In this document: positions 1-7,483 of the stretch, piece by piece
Position numbering within the stretch: the first letter of the stretch is position 1
How the letters are laid out: every line of letters begins with the position of its first letter
Assembly (NCBI GenBank): GCA_017624275.1
Contig: JAGANG010000009.1
Location: 1 to 53,047, forward strand
Direction: 5' to 3'
Source of the DNA: Spirochaetales bacterium
Lineage (GTDB): Bacteria > Spirochaetota > GWE2-31-10
Length of the DNA stretch: 53,047 nt
Notes under the pieces: generated by a model
The model's database searches: none
Told to the model about the DNA's origin: nothing
The model's input: only the letters and a program-made list of their open reading frames with translations
Translations under genes and position numbers: made by a program

Positions 1-481
1 CGATGATGATGTCATCTCCGATGGTAATTGTGCCGTCTTTGAGTCCCGTTGCACTGTCAGTGATTGCTGATATTCGGGCTGCGGCGGATGTTGTTCCCAT
101 GACTTTTACAGATATTGCGTCTAATGTGTTTCGTAAATCTGCCGTCGGTACAAGGTCTACAGTGCGTTTGTGTACTGCCGGGTCGAAGTTTGAGGCTTCG
201 TTTTCCCATACTCCGCTGACACGAGGTGTGATTTGTACAAGTCCGTCACGGAAGCTTGAGCATTCTTGGATAAATGCTTTTACTGCATTGTCACGTAAAT
301 TTAAGATGTTAAGAATTGTGTCTTTGCGGTATTCGCTTCGTTCGCTTACGATTCTTTGTGCAACGTCTTCATTTGTCAGTGTCGTACCGTTTAGATGGAC
401 ATCGGCGATACAGTCTTTGTCGTTGTCTTTTGTGAGTGCATTCGGTCGCAGGTAGACCTGCCATTGATTGTTATTTGCCAT
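1..481 (-). CDS. HU-like DNA-binding protein with DUF4469, N-terminal part (runs off left edge)
   Basis: Reading leftward from ATG at 481, an open frame of 160 codons continues past the window edge; AAAGGAG lies 7 nt upstream of the ATG. The protein begins MANNNQWQVYLRPNALT and continues with a fold-like pattern (VYLRPN, LTNEDVAQRI, FRDGLVQITPRVSGVWE) that I recognise from treponemal and Bacteroidetes proteins pairing an HU/IHF-like N-terminal domain with a C-terminal Ig-like DUF4469. The last visible residues (DGTITIGDDIII) look like the start of the DUF4469 domain. A paralogous C-terminus enters the window at the right edge. DNA binding is inferred from family memory only; the cellular role is unknown. 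Codon use is less AT-rich than in neighbouring housekeeping genes, which may indicate transfer. Confidence 0.7.
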   Translation of the reverse strand, partial: MANNNQWQVYLRPNALTKDNDKDCIADVHLNGTTLTNEDVAQRIVSERSEYRKDTILNILNLRDNAVKAFIQECSSFRDGLVQITPRVSGVWENEASNFDPAVHKRTVDLVPTADLRNTLDAISVKVMGTTSAAARISAITDSATGLKDGTITIGDDIII

Positions 482-1128
482 TTTTATACTCCTTTGCTTC
501 TTTTGTTAATGATATTTAGCTGTCGTTAAACACATCATTCGTGTACTTTGGTGAACTCTCATTTTTTTGAAAATTGATTGATTTGGTAAGTTTCTGCTCC
601 TGTCTATCCGACATGCAGGCGGTAGACAGGAGCAAGCCTCTTTGCTTTTGGTAAAAGCAAAGAGAATGTAAAAAAAAAAAAAAACTGTCAAGTTTGTGGT
701 TATATTTTGGGTATTCCTCCGCAGGCGGGAGGGGGGATTTTTTTAAACTCATGTTGGGGGGCAACGGCTTACGCCGGGGAATAAAGACAATTTGCGGACA
801 AGTCCGCCCTAAAATGCAACTTTGGTTCAAAGTTTTATAAACCTTTGCAAGGTTCAAGGCTTCTTTCGCCGGCGATACCGGCATTGAATCGTTTTTGTTG
901 TTCAGAGAACAACGAATATTAAAGGGGAGCTTTTCTTTTTTGCGATAAAAAGAAAAGTTCCCCTTATACTCCTAAAAGAAAAGAACGCTTCTGACATTTG
1001 TAGTTTATTCTCACTTTTTTCACTTCATGAAATGTCGTTAGACATTTCGAATCCGTGTGGCAATTCGCCGGCACCGGGTTCGGGGCGGTTTTACCTGCCT
1101 TCGGCAGGCGTTAAAATGCAACTTTACT
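482..1128. other. Gene-free, palindrome-rich spacer
   Basis: This 647-bp stretch has no convincing gene; the open frames across it are low-complexity and interrupted by hairpins. It is more GC-rich and patchy than the surroundings and holds a poly-A run (670-684) and at least eight inverted repeats: 596-606/623-633 (11 bp), 638-649/653-664 (12 bp), 794-799/802-807, 868-872/878-882, 897-903/907-913, 922-940/947-965 (19 bp with one G.T), 1029-1036/1041-1048 and 1094-1099/1103-1108. A 13-bp direct repeat AAAATGCAACTTT occurs at 811-823 and 1113-1125. It lies between two minus-strand genes. Function unknown. Confidence 0.8.
922..965. repeat. 19-bp stem inverted repeat
   Basis: Arms 922-940 and 947-965 pair over 19 bp with a single G.T wobble and a 6-nt loop. 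There is no T-run directly after either arm, so it does not look like an ordinary intrinsic terminator. It is the longest of the hairpins in this spacer. Confidence 0.75.
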
Positions 1129-2061
1129 TTATAACTTTTCTATTTCCTCAATCGACAAGCCGGTAACAGACGCAATTTGGTCTTGCGACAAACCTATGGA
1201 TAATAAATTTTTCGCAGTTTCAAGCTTGGCTTGTTGTACACCTTGCGACAATCCGATAGAAATACCTTCATTTCGACCAATAGAAATGCCATCTTCAAAT
1301 GCTTCTTTTCGTTGAACAGCAATGTCTGTGTCGTAATCATATTCTGCCAATAACATATTTTGTACCTCCGTCGATTTTCGGTTTAAATAGTCAGAAAGAA
1401 AGCCTTTTTTGATTGCTTGCTTTATTGCAGTCGTGAACGGTTCGGGAACCGCACTTTCAATATTGTAACGCACCTGCTCTATAAATTCTGAATATTGCTT
1501 TAATGCCTCGCAATGTTTCAAAATGGGATTTTCTTTATCTACGTTAATATTAATCACTTTCACGGATATTTCAAGCGGATAATTCGCATTTTCAAGCTGA
1601 TTTTTCAACTCGTCGTCAAGTTGCATGAATGCATCGGACAATTTCATCACACTTTCTGTCGGATAGTCGTCTTTGCCGTTGTAAAAAACATAGAACTCCG
1701 GAACTGGGAGTTTCACAAGTTTTCGCCCAAACTTTTCGTCTTTTGTAGTGATTTTTTCGTAAATCCTCGCAATATATTCCAAAAATCTAAACGGCATATT
1801 TTGATTGATTGTCGATTGATGTTCAATCAAGATAACGATTTTCCCATCGATAAGCATGGCAATGTCATTGTAATACTTCATGTAAAGCACTTGCTCCAGC
1901 ATAACCGGCTGAACACCCGTTGTCTTTGCGTCAAGATTCGTACCGTGTAAAGCATTGTAGAGCGAAATAAAATTTTCTTTTGCATTGATGTCGTGGGCGA
2001 ATAAATCGACGAAGACCGAATCCTTGTAATTACGATTTGTTTTTTCTTGTGGTATTTGCAT
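1129..2061 (-). CDS. Rpn-family PD-(D/E)XK nuclease / putative transposase (copy 1)
   Basis: The 310-residue protein belongs to the Rpn (recombination-promoting nuclease, 'putative transposase') group. The PD-(D/E)XK core is visible as Asp66 (NDIAML), then Glu80-x-Gln82 in LIEHQST, followed by the FRFLEYIARIYE helix. The C-terminus carries glycine-rich SIGRNEGISIG repeats and ends TGLSIEEIEKL, nearly identical to the second copy at 51516-52373, although the catalytic halves differ strongly. ATG at 2061 has AAGGGG about 9 nt upstream. Known Rpn proteins are DNA endonucleases that stimulate RecA-independent recombination, and in treponemes they form large families. It lies downstream of a leader hairpin shared with copy 2. 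The catalytic residues are intact, so it is probably active. Confidence 0.85.
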   Translation of the reverse strand: MQIPQEKTNRNYKDSVFVDLFAHDINAKENFISLYNALHGTNLDAKTTGVQPVMLEQVLYMKYYNDIAMLIDGKIVILIEHQSTINQNMPFRFLEYIARIYEKITTKDEKFGRKLVKLPVPEFYVFYNGKDDYPTESVMKLSDAFMQLDDELKNQLENANYPLEISVKVININVDKENPILKHCEALKQYSEFIEQVRYNIESAVPEPFTTAIKQAIKKGFLSDYLNRKSTEVQNMLLAEYDYDTDIAVQRKEAFEDGISIGRNEGISIGLSQGVQQAKLETAKNLLSIGLSQDQIASVTGLSIEEIEKL

Positions 2062-2070
2062 TATTGCATC

Positions 2071-2200
2071 CCCTTAAAATATAAATTAGGGAAAAAAACT
2101 TTCCCATATATTTTAAATGCAAAAAAGTTTTTTTTATTGCACGTTTTGCGAAAAAAGTTGAAGTTTTTTTATTTTGCCTTGTAAAACGAGGTTTAAACAG
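2071..2200 (-). repeat. Leader block conserved upstream of both Rpn genes, copy 1
   Basis: The sequence just upstream of the Rpn start is repeated at 52381-52510 upstream of the other Rpn gene. Shared words include CCTTAAAATAT, AATTAGG, AAAAAAGTTGAAGTTTTTTT and CCTTGT-AAAC. Inside it, 2089-2094/2100-2105 (GGGAAA/TTTCCC) forms a hairpin whose counterpart in the other copy has changed bases on both arms. The block would be the 5' untranslated leader of the Rpn mRNA or part of a mobile unit's end. Confidence 0.75.
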
Positions 2201-2512
2201 TGTTTTAGCCTAAATTGAATTTGTTGGTTTGACCGGAGAAATAGCTAATTTTGAGAATAAATTTCAATTATGACATTTTTTTATAGACGACAGACCTCTA
2301 TCCCTAAACTGAATAAGAGTCTGACATCGTGAGGGGAAATTATAGTTTTCATTTTTTTTACGTTTAATTTCCCGTTTTTCGGTCTGTGTTTGCAGTTAAA
2401 CAACTTAGGATGAAACCTTATTAAAATGCAGTTTTGGCTCTTTTTTATAAAAAAAAGCATTTTTTTTCAGAAAATGTGCAACAAAAAAAAAGAAAAAGAA
2501 TTTATATTTAGT
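2201..2512. other. Gene-free region with a nested inverted-repeat structure
   Basis: No gene is seen here. Two nested inverted repeats stand out: 2290-2296 ACAGACC pairs with 2381-2387 GGTCTGT, and inside it 2334-2342 GGGAAATTA pairs with 2365-2373 TAATTTCCC. This could be a structured leader of the lipoprotein gene starting at 2513, or a spacer element. The segment 2388-2512 is AT-rich with poly-A runs and no clear promoter. Confidence 0.5.
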
Positions 2513-3391
2513 ATGAAAAACTTTTTTTTAATTATTCAATTTTTGTCTTTGTGTTGCTGTTTTCAGAGAACACCTAGAATCATCGATTTTGATGCTCCGA
2601 AATTTTGTGGATTTTTTTATTCACCGGATGGCAGGATTATATTTCAATTCGATGAACCGCTTAAAACATTAACTCTCGTTACACCTAAGGAGGAAAAATA
2701 TTATTTTGAAAATAGCTTTCCGGTTGCTAATATTTATATGGAAAGCCAAATTTTTGAGAGTTATCAAGATGTTTCCGGAATGGCGGGAAAATTACAACTG
2801 ACAGCTGTCGATACTTCGGATAATTCAAGTATTGTTACAACGACAATTCCGTATCTAAATAAAAATCCTGTTGATGTGAAAATTTCGCAAATACGTTTGC
2901 AATATACTAAAAAGTTACCGCAAAAATTGCAATTGCGATGTGTTTGTAACGGCAGTTCATATGGTTACGCACTGCATATTTTTCAGCGTTCAAAATTTTA
3001 CACGGTAGAATTGCCTGCTGTTGAAATGACTACAAAAGAAACTTTTTATTTTATTTTTAAAGTTACAGAAGATGAAAATCCAACAGTACGAAAACTAAAT
3101 AAAGAAAATTATTATGCAGTTTGCTGGAATAAAAGATTGCCGAAAACTGCCGGTTTTCTTTATTTGACATCTTATACCGGAGAAGTAATTGATTCTTTTG
3201 CATATTACGACGGGGATAAACATTCACTGGAAGAATATAAAGTTGCAAATTATCATAAGAAACTTTTTACGGAAATTAATTCCAGGCAAGAACAGCTGTT
3301 TGATATACAGGGAAATTCCGCTCAAAAATGCATTTTTATCAATGAAAACCATGAAAAAATGAAAGCTGTTACAATCAGAAACACAAAATAA
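2513..3391 (+). CDS. Predicted lipoprotein of unknown function
   Basis: I take the ATG at 2513 as start because it begins a signal peptide (MKNFFLIIQFLSLCCCF) with a lipobox-like LSLC; the upstream in-frame codons encode a lysine-rich stretch unlike a secreted protein. The mature part (~275 residues) is rich in beta-strand-like alternation. Two segments, ISQIRLQYTKK near residue 125 and the YLTSYTGEVIDSFAYYDG stretch near residue 220, resemble lamin-tail-like domains of spirochaete lipoproteins, but the match is weak. It is probably an envelope lipoprotein facing the periplasm or surface. It lies directly upstream of a sigma-factor gene but is separated from it by a 200-bp spacer with an 11-bp inverted repeat, so it is probably a separate unit. 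Confidence 0.65.
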   Translation: MKNFFLIIQFLSLCCCFQRTPRIIDFDAPKFCGFFYSPDGRIIFQFDEPLKTLTLVTPKEEKYYFENSFPVANIYMESQIFESYQDVSGMAGKLQLTAVDTSDNSSIVTTTIPYLNKNPVDVKISQIRLQYTKKLPQKLQLRCVCNGSSYGYALHIFQRSKFYTVELPAVEMTTKETFYFIFKVTEDENPTVRKLNKENYYAVCWNKRLPKTAGFLYLTSYTGEVIDSFAYYDGDKHSLEEYKVANYHKKLFTEINSRQEQLFDIQGNSAQKCIFINENHEKMKAVTIRNTK

Positions 3392-3409
3392 ATTTTGTAA
3401 AATAAAAAG

Positions 3410-3479
3410 TTGTGTAATTACGAAACATTTTTTTTCGATTTCTTTTTGAATCTTGGGAAGTTGTCCAATAATTACACAA
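3410..3479. repeat. 11-bp inverted repeat with 48-nt loop
   Basis: TTGTGTAATTA at 3410-3420 pairs perfectly with TAATTACACAA at 3469-3479. It lies 18 bp after the lipoprotein stop and about 75 bp before the putative sigma-factor promoter. It could be a factor-binding site or a weak terminator; a T-run lies inside the loop rather than after the stem. Confidence 0.5.
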
Positions 3480-3553
3480 TTTGTAAAAATATGAGTGCTT
3501 GGTGATTCTTGTAATTGCAGCTATATAAACAAGTTACGCTATTTTATAAAGTT

Positions 3554-3570
3554 TTGGCATTTAGAATGCT
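3554..3570 (+). promoter_or_regulatory. Candidate sigma-54 (-24/-12) promoter
   Basis: TTGGCA at 3554-3559 and ATGCT at 3566-3570 place GG (3556-3557) and GC (3568-3569) exactly 10 nt apart, the signature spacing of RpoN promoters. The expected start near 3581 would leave a short 13-nt leader beginning at the AGAGG ribosome site, which is a weakness. No better sigma-70 promoter is obvious near the gene. Confidence 0.4.
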
Positions 3571-3593
3571 AAAATACTGTAGAGGTATTAAAA

Positions 3594-4466
3594 ATGAGTG
3601 AAGCAAAACAAGTTATTTATTCAGAAAACAAAGGGAGTTCTCCACTTTCTTATTATTTAAATGAAATCAGTAAAATCCCTTTGTTGACAAGGGAAGAAGA
3701 AGAAACGTTAGCTTCTCTAGCCAGAAACGGAGACCAAAAAGCTAAAGAAAAATTGATAAGAGCTAATTTACGCTTTGTTGTTACTGTTGCAAAAAAATAT
3801 AAAAACCGTGGGATTCCGTTGTCGGATTTAATAAATGAAGGAAATATGGGGCTGATTACGGCGATTGATAAATTTGAAGTTGAACGTGGTTTTCATTTTA
3901 TCAGTTATGCCGTTTGGTGGATTAGACAGTCTATTTTAAAAGCAATATGTGAACGCTCAAGAGCTATAAGATTGCCGTTGAATCGTGCAAATGAACTTGT
4001 TCAAATTGAAAAGACAAAACGTATTATGGAATTGCGAGATAATGTTGATCCTACGCCTGAGGAAATCGCAAAAGAGCTTTCAATGGATAAAGATTTGGTG
4101 AAGCATTTGTTAAATGTTTCAAGAGAGACGATTTCTTTGGAGACTCCGGCGTATGAAGATAAAAAGACGTCTTCTTGTATTTCAGATTTTATTACAGATG
4201 AAAAATATGATACTCCGGAAAAAGAAGTTGAAAAACAAGCGTTGCATGAAGCGATTAATAAGGTTTTAAATACATTAACAGAAAAAGAAAAACAGATTAT
4301 TGAATATCGTTATGGACTTAACGGAAATAAATCTATGAGTTTGAAACAAATCGGTGAGAAATACGACTTGACAAAGGAAAGAATTCGTCAAATCGAAAAG
4401 AAGGCGTTAGTTCGATTACGTCATTCTTCTCGCAGTGATAAATTAAGAGCTTTTATTGAATCATAA
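3594..4466 (+). CDS. RNA polymerase sigma-70 family factor (RpoD/RpoS-like, group 1/2)
   Basis: The 290-residue protein has all main sigma-70 regions: 1.2 (about residues 17-45, PLSYYLNEISKIPLLTREEE), 2 (about 54-125, including LIRANLRFVV, DLINEGNMGLI and YAVWWIRQSI), 3 (about 135-210) and 4 (about 225-285, LTEKEKQIIEYRYGL, then a helix-turn-helix with ERIRQIEKKAL). It lacks the long N-terminal and non-conserved regions of primary sigma factors, so it is more likely an alternative group-2 factor of the RpoS type than the housekeeping RpoD. AGAGG lies 8 nt before ATG. It is preceded by a possible sigma-54 promoter and followed by a strong terminator, so it is probably monocistronic. Regulon unknown. 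Confidence 0.9.
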   Translation: MSEAKQVIYSENKGSSPLSYYLNEISKIPLLTREEEETLASLARNGDQKAKEKLIRANLRFVVTVAKKYKNRGIPLSDLINEGNMGLITAIDKFEVERGFHFISYAVWWIRQSILKAICERSRAIRLPLNRANELVQIEKTKRIMELRDNVDPTPEEIAKELSMDKDLVKHLLNVSRETISLETPAYEDKKTSSCISDFITDEKYDTPEKEVEKQALHEAINKVLNTLTEKEKQIIEYRYGLNGNKSMSLKQIGEKYDLTKERIRQIEKKALVRLRHSSRSDKLRAFIES

Positions 4467-4504
4467 GTCTTTCAATAAAATAAATCATTCATTTTTTTAA
4501 CATG

Positions 4505-4544
4505 GACTTTTTGGAAAGGATACTTTCTGAAAAGTCTTTTTTTT
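4505..4544 (+). terminator. Intrinsic terminator of the sigma-factor gene
   Basis: Arms 4505-4518 and 4523-4536 form a 14-bp stem with two G.T pairs and a GATA loop, followed by eight T residues (4537-4544). Confidence 0.85.
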
Positions 4545-4667
4545 GCCTGTAAACAAGAAATTAGGGCAATAATTTTTAATTTCTAAGAGTTGCGTAAGGC
4601 GTATTTAGAAAAAACAGGTATTTTCTTTTAAAAAAAACATCAAACTTTTTCTCCTTTTCATTTCAGA

Positions 4668-4695
4668 TTGCTATTTTTTTCAAATGCAATATAAT
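4668..4695 (+). promoter_or_regulatory. Sigma-70 promoter of ppdK
   Basis: TTGCTA (4668-4673), a 16-nt T-rich spacer and a perfect TATAAT (4690-4695) precede AAGGAGG (4711-4717) and the ATG at 4722. Confidence 0.75.
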
Positions 4696-4721
4696 TTTTT
4701 TTAGATATACAAGGAGGCCAC

Positions 4722-7424
4722 ATGGTAAATAACAAAAAATATGTTTATTTCTTCGGAAACAAAATTGCCGAAGGAAACGGTGATTTGAAAAGCTTATTAG
4801 GTGGTAAAGGTGCAGGGCTTGCAGAAATGACTCGAATAGGTCTTCCTGTTCCTGGTGGTTTTACGATAACTACCGAAGTTTGTAATTTGTTCTTCAAAAA
4901 CAACAATCAATATCCTGATGGTTTGGAAGAACAAGTAGAAAGAAACTTGAGAAATCTGGAAAAAATTGTCGGAAAGAAGCTTGGCGATCCAGAAGATCCT
5001 TTATTGGTTTCCGTGCGTTCCGGTGCACCTATTTCTATGCCCGGTATGATGGAAACCATTTTAAATTTAGGCTTAAATGATGCGTCAGTTCAGGGGCTTG
5101 CAAAAAAAACTCAAAATGAGCGTTTCGCTTATGATGCTTACAGACGTTTTATTTTGATGTACAGTTCTACGGCAAAAAATATTGCAAGAGAAAAGTTTGA
5201 TACTATTTTTGAAGAAACAAAAGACGCAAAGACCAGAGCACGTCTGGGGCTTCCGGCTGATAAAAAAGTTGCTGATACAGATTTAAATACTGATGAATTA
5301 AAAGAAATTGTAGAAAAGTTTAAAGCAGTCTACAAAAATGAATTGGGCGAAGATTTTCCTCAAGACCCGATGAAACAATTGTGGGGAGCTATCGATGCGG
5401 TATTCCATTCGTGGATGGGAGAAAAAGCCGTAAAATATCGTGAAGTAGAAAAAATTTCTAACATTTACGGTACTGCTGTAAATGTTGTGCAAATGGTTTT
5501 CGGAAATATGGGTGAAACCAGCGGTACAGGTGTTTGTTTTACAAGAGATCCTAATACCGGCGAAAATGTTTTTTACGGGGATTATCTTGTAAATGCTCAA
5601 GGTGAAGATGTTGTTGCCGGTATCAGAACGCCTATGAAGTTGGATGAATTGCATAAAAAGAATGCCGGGCTTTATGACCAACTTGTAAATGTAAGAAAGA
5701 AACTTGAACATCATTATCGAGATATGCAAGATTTGGAATTTACTGTTGAAGACAACAAACTTTATATGTTGCAATGTCGCAGCGGTAAGCGTTCTCCTAA
5801 AGCTTCATTTGTTATTGCTTACGATTTAGTTCAAGAAGGTTTGATTTCTAAAGAAGAAGCTGTAGAAAGAATCAAACCTAATGATATAGAAGGTATTTTT
5901 TATCCTGTTATTGATCCGTCACAAAAAGAACAATTAAAAGAATTTTATATCGGACACGGTATCGATGCTGTTCCCGGTGCGGCTACCGGAAAAGTTGTTT
6001 TTTCTGCAAAACGTGCGGAAGAACTTGCTGCTCAAAAAGAAAAAGTTATTCTTGTAAGAAAAGAAACTTCTCCTGAAGATGTCGGCGGAATGCATGTTGC
6101 ACAGGGGATTTTAACTGCTACCGGAGGGAAAACTTCTCACGCTGCGGTTGTCGCACGTGGTTGGGGAAAATGTTGTATTGTCGGCTGCGGAGTGTTGGAA
6201 ATCGATTATGACAAAAAACAATTTACTATCGGTAAACACACAATCAAAGAAGGCGATGAGATTACACTTGATGGTTCACACGGATACATTTACAAAACTA
6301 CATTAAAATTGTGTATTCCGGAACTGCCTCAATCATATTATGAAATAATGAAATGGGCTGATGAGATTCGAAAGATTAATGTAAAAACAAATGCGGACAG
6401 TCCGGAAGATGCCGAAGCTGCCAGAAAACTCGGAGCCAAAGGTATCGGATTGTGCCGAACTGAGCATATGTTTTTTGGTTCGGAAGAGCGTATAATGGCA
6501 ATTCAAGAAATGATTGTAGCCGACAGCGTAGAAGAACGAAAGAATGCTCTGGCAAAATTGTTACCTTTCCAAACTGAAGATTTCAAAGGAATTTTTACGT
6601 CGATGAATCATTATCCGGTAACAATCCGTTTAATCGACCCGCCTTTACATGAATTTGCACCGCAAACACCAGAACAACAAAAGAAATTAGCTGATAAATT
6701 GAATATCGGTGTTGAAAAAATTGCAGCTCGTGTTCATCAGTTAAAAGAGACAAATCCAATGCTTGGACATCGAGGATGTCGTCTTGCTGTGACATATCCG
6801 GAAATTTTGGAAATGCAAGTTCGGGCAATTATAACAGCTGCCTGTGAATGTAGTAAAAAGGGAATCGAAGTTCATCCTGAAATAATGATTCCGCTGATAA
6901 TTGATATTAAAGAATTTCATTTACTGGAAAGTAAAGTTCGTACTGTTGCGGATGAGATTTTAAAACAAAACAATGTATCTATAGCTTATAAAGTAGGTAC
7001 AATGATTGAAATCCCGAGAGCTGCGTTACTTGCCGATGAGATTGCCGAATATGCAGAATTTTTCTCTTTCGGAACAAATGATTTGACTCAAATGACATTG
7101 GGAATGTCTCGTGATGATTCTGGTAAATTCTTACCGGAATATATTGATGAAAAGAAAGCTGCTATTTTCCACGATGACCCATTTCAATCTATTGACCAAA
7201 AGGGAGTTGGGGCTTTGGTAAAAATGGCTGTTCAAAAAGGACGTACTACCAGACCGGATATTAATTTAGGTGTCTGCGGAGAACATGGCGGCGAGTCTGT
7301 TTCCGTAAAATTCTTTGCTTCAATCGGATTAAATTACGTTTCATGTTCACCGCTTAGAGTTCCTATCGCAAGATTGGCTGCGGCTCAATACGAGATTGAA
7401 AAGAAAAAATTGAGAAAATCTTGA
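4722..7424 (+). CDS. ppdK: Pyruvate, phosphate dikinase
   Basis: The 900-residue length fits bacterial PPDK, which reversibly converts pyruvate, ATP and phosphate to PEP, AMP and diphosphate in the cytoplasm. The N-terminal ATP-grasp part starts GGKGAGLAEMTR and carries MPGMMETILNLG near residue 107. The central phosphohistidine domain has TGGKTSHAAVVARGWG with the swivelling His near 473. The C-terminal PEP/pyruvate barrel shows GCRLAVTYPE, SFGTNDLTQMTLG and the catalytic CGEHGG near residue 851. An excellent AAGGAGG site and sigma-70 promoter suggest strong expression. In anaerobic spirochaetes it typically works in PPi-linked glycolysis. It is followed by a terminator and is not co-transcribed with the sigma gene. 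Confidence 0.98.
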   Translation: MVNNKKYVYFFGNKIAEGNGDLKSLLGGKGAGLAEMTRIGLPVPGGFTITTEVCNLFFKNNNQYPDGLEEQVERNLRNLEKIVGKKLGDPEDPLLVSVRSGAPISMPGMMETILNLGLNDASVQGLAKKTQNERFAYDAYRRFILMYSSTAKNIAREKFDTIFEETKDAKTRARLGLPADKKVADTDLNTDELKEIVEKFKAVYKNELGEDFPQDPMKQLWGAIDAVFHSWMGEKAVKYREVEKISNIYGTAVNVVQMVFGNMGETSGTGVCFTRDPNTGENVFYGDYLVNAQGEDVVAGIRTPMKLDELHKKNAGLYDQLVNVRKKLEHHYRDMQDLEFTVEDNKLYMLQCRSGKRSPKASFVIAYDLVQEGLISKEEAVERIKPNDIEGIFYPVIDPSQKEQLKEFYIGHGIDAVPGAATGKVVFSAKRAEELAAQKEKVILVRKETSPEDVGGMHVAQGILTATGGKTSHAAVVARGWGKCCIVGCGVLEIDYDKKQFTIGKHTIKEGDEITLDGSHGYIYKTTLKLCIPELPQSYYEIMKWADEIRKINVKTNADSPEDAEAARKLGAKGIGLCRTEHMFFGSEERIMAIQEMIVADSVEERKNALAKLLPFQTEDFKGIFTSMNHYPVTIRLIDPPLHEFAPQTPEQQKKLADKLNIGVEKIAARVHQLKETNPMLGHRGCRLAVTYPEILEMQVRAIITAACECSKKGIEVHPEIMIPLIIDIKEFHLLESKVRTVADEILKQNNVSIAYKVGTMIEIPRAALLADEIAEYAEFFSFGTNDLTQMTLGMSRDDSGKFLPEYIDEKKAAIFHDDPFQSIDQKGVGALVKMAVQKGRTTRPDINLGVCGEHGGESVSVKFFASIGLNYVSCSPLRVPIARLAAAQYEIEKKKLRKS

Positions 7425-7441
7425 TTTTGATTGTCAAAAAA

Positions 7442-7473
7442 AATATACTGCGACAAAATCGCAGTATATTTTT
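7442..7473 (+). terminator. Terminator between ppdK and the STAS gene
   Basis: Perfect 12-bp stem 7442-7453/7459-7470 with a CAAAA loop, A-rich before and T-rich after. The GGAG ribosome site of the next gene starts at 7474, immediately after the hairpin, so the STAS gene is expressed either by read-through or from a promoter hidden in the end of ppdK. Confidence 0.8.
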
Positions 7474-7483
7474 GGAGTAAATA

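Noticed and set aside
3..455. Plus-strand frame of 150 codons at the left edge
   Set aside because: It is the shadow of the minus-strand HU-like gene, which has a good ribosome site and a recognisable protein.
516..884. Minus-strand frame of 122 codons in the spacer
   Set aside because: It runs through several inverted repeats and a poly-F stretch from the T/A run, lacks a ribosome site and has biased, patchwork composition; it is a chance frame.
596..1108. CRISPR array
   Set aside because: The inverted repeats differ in sequence and length, with no regular repeat-spacer pattern, and no cas gene is present.
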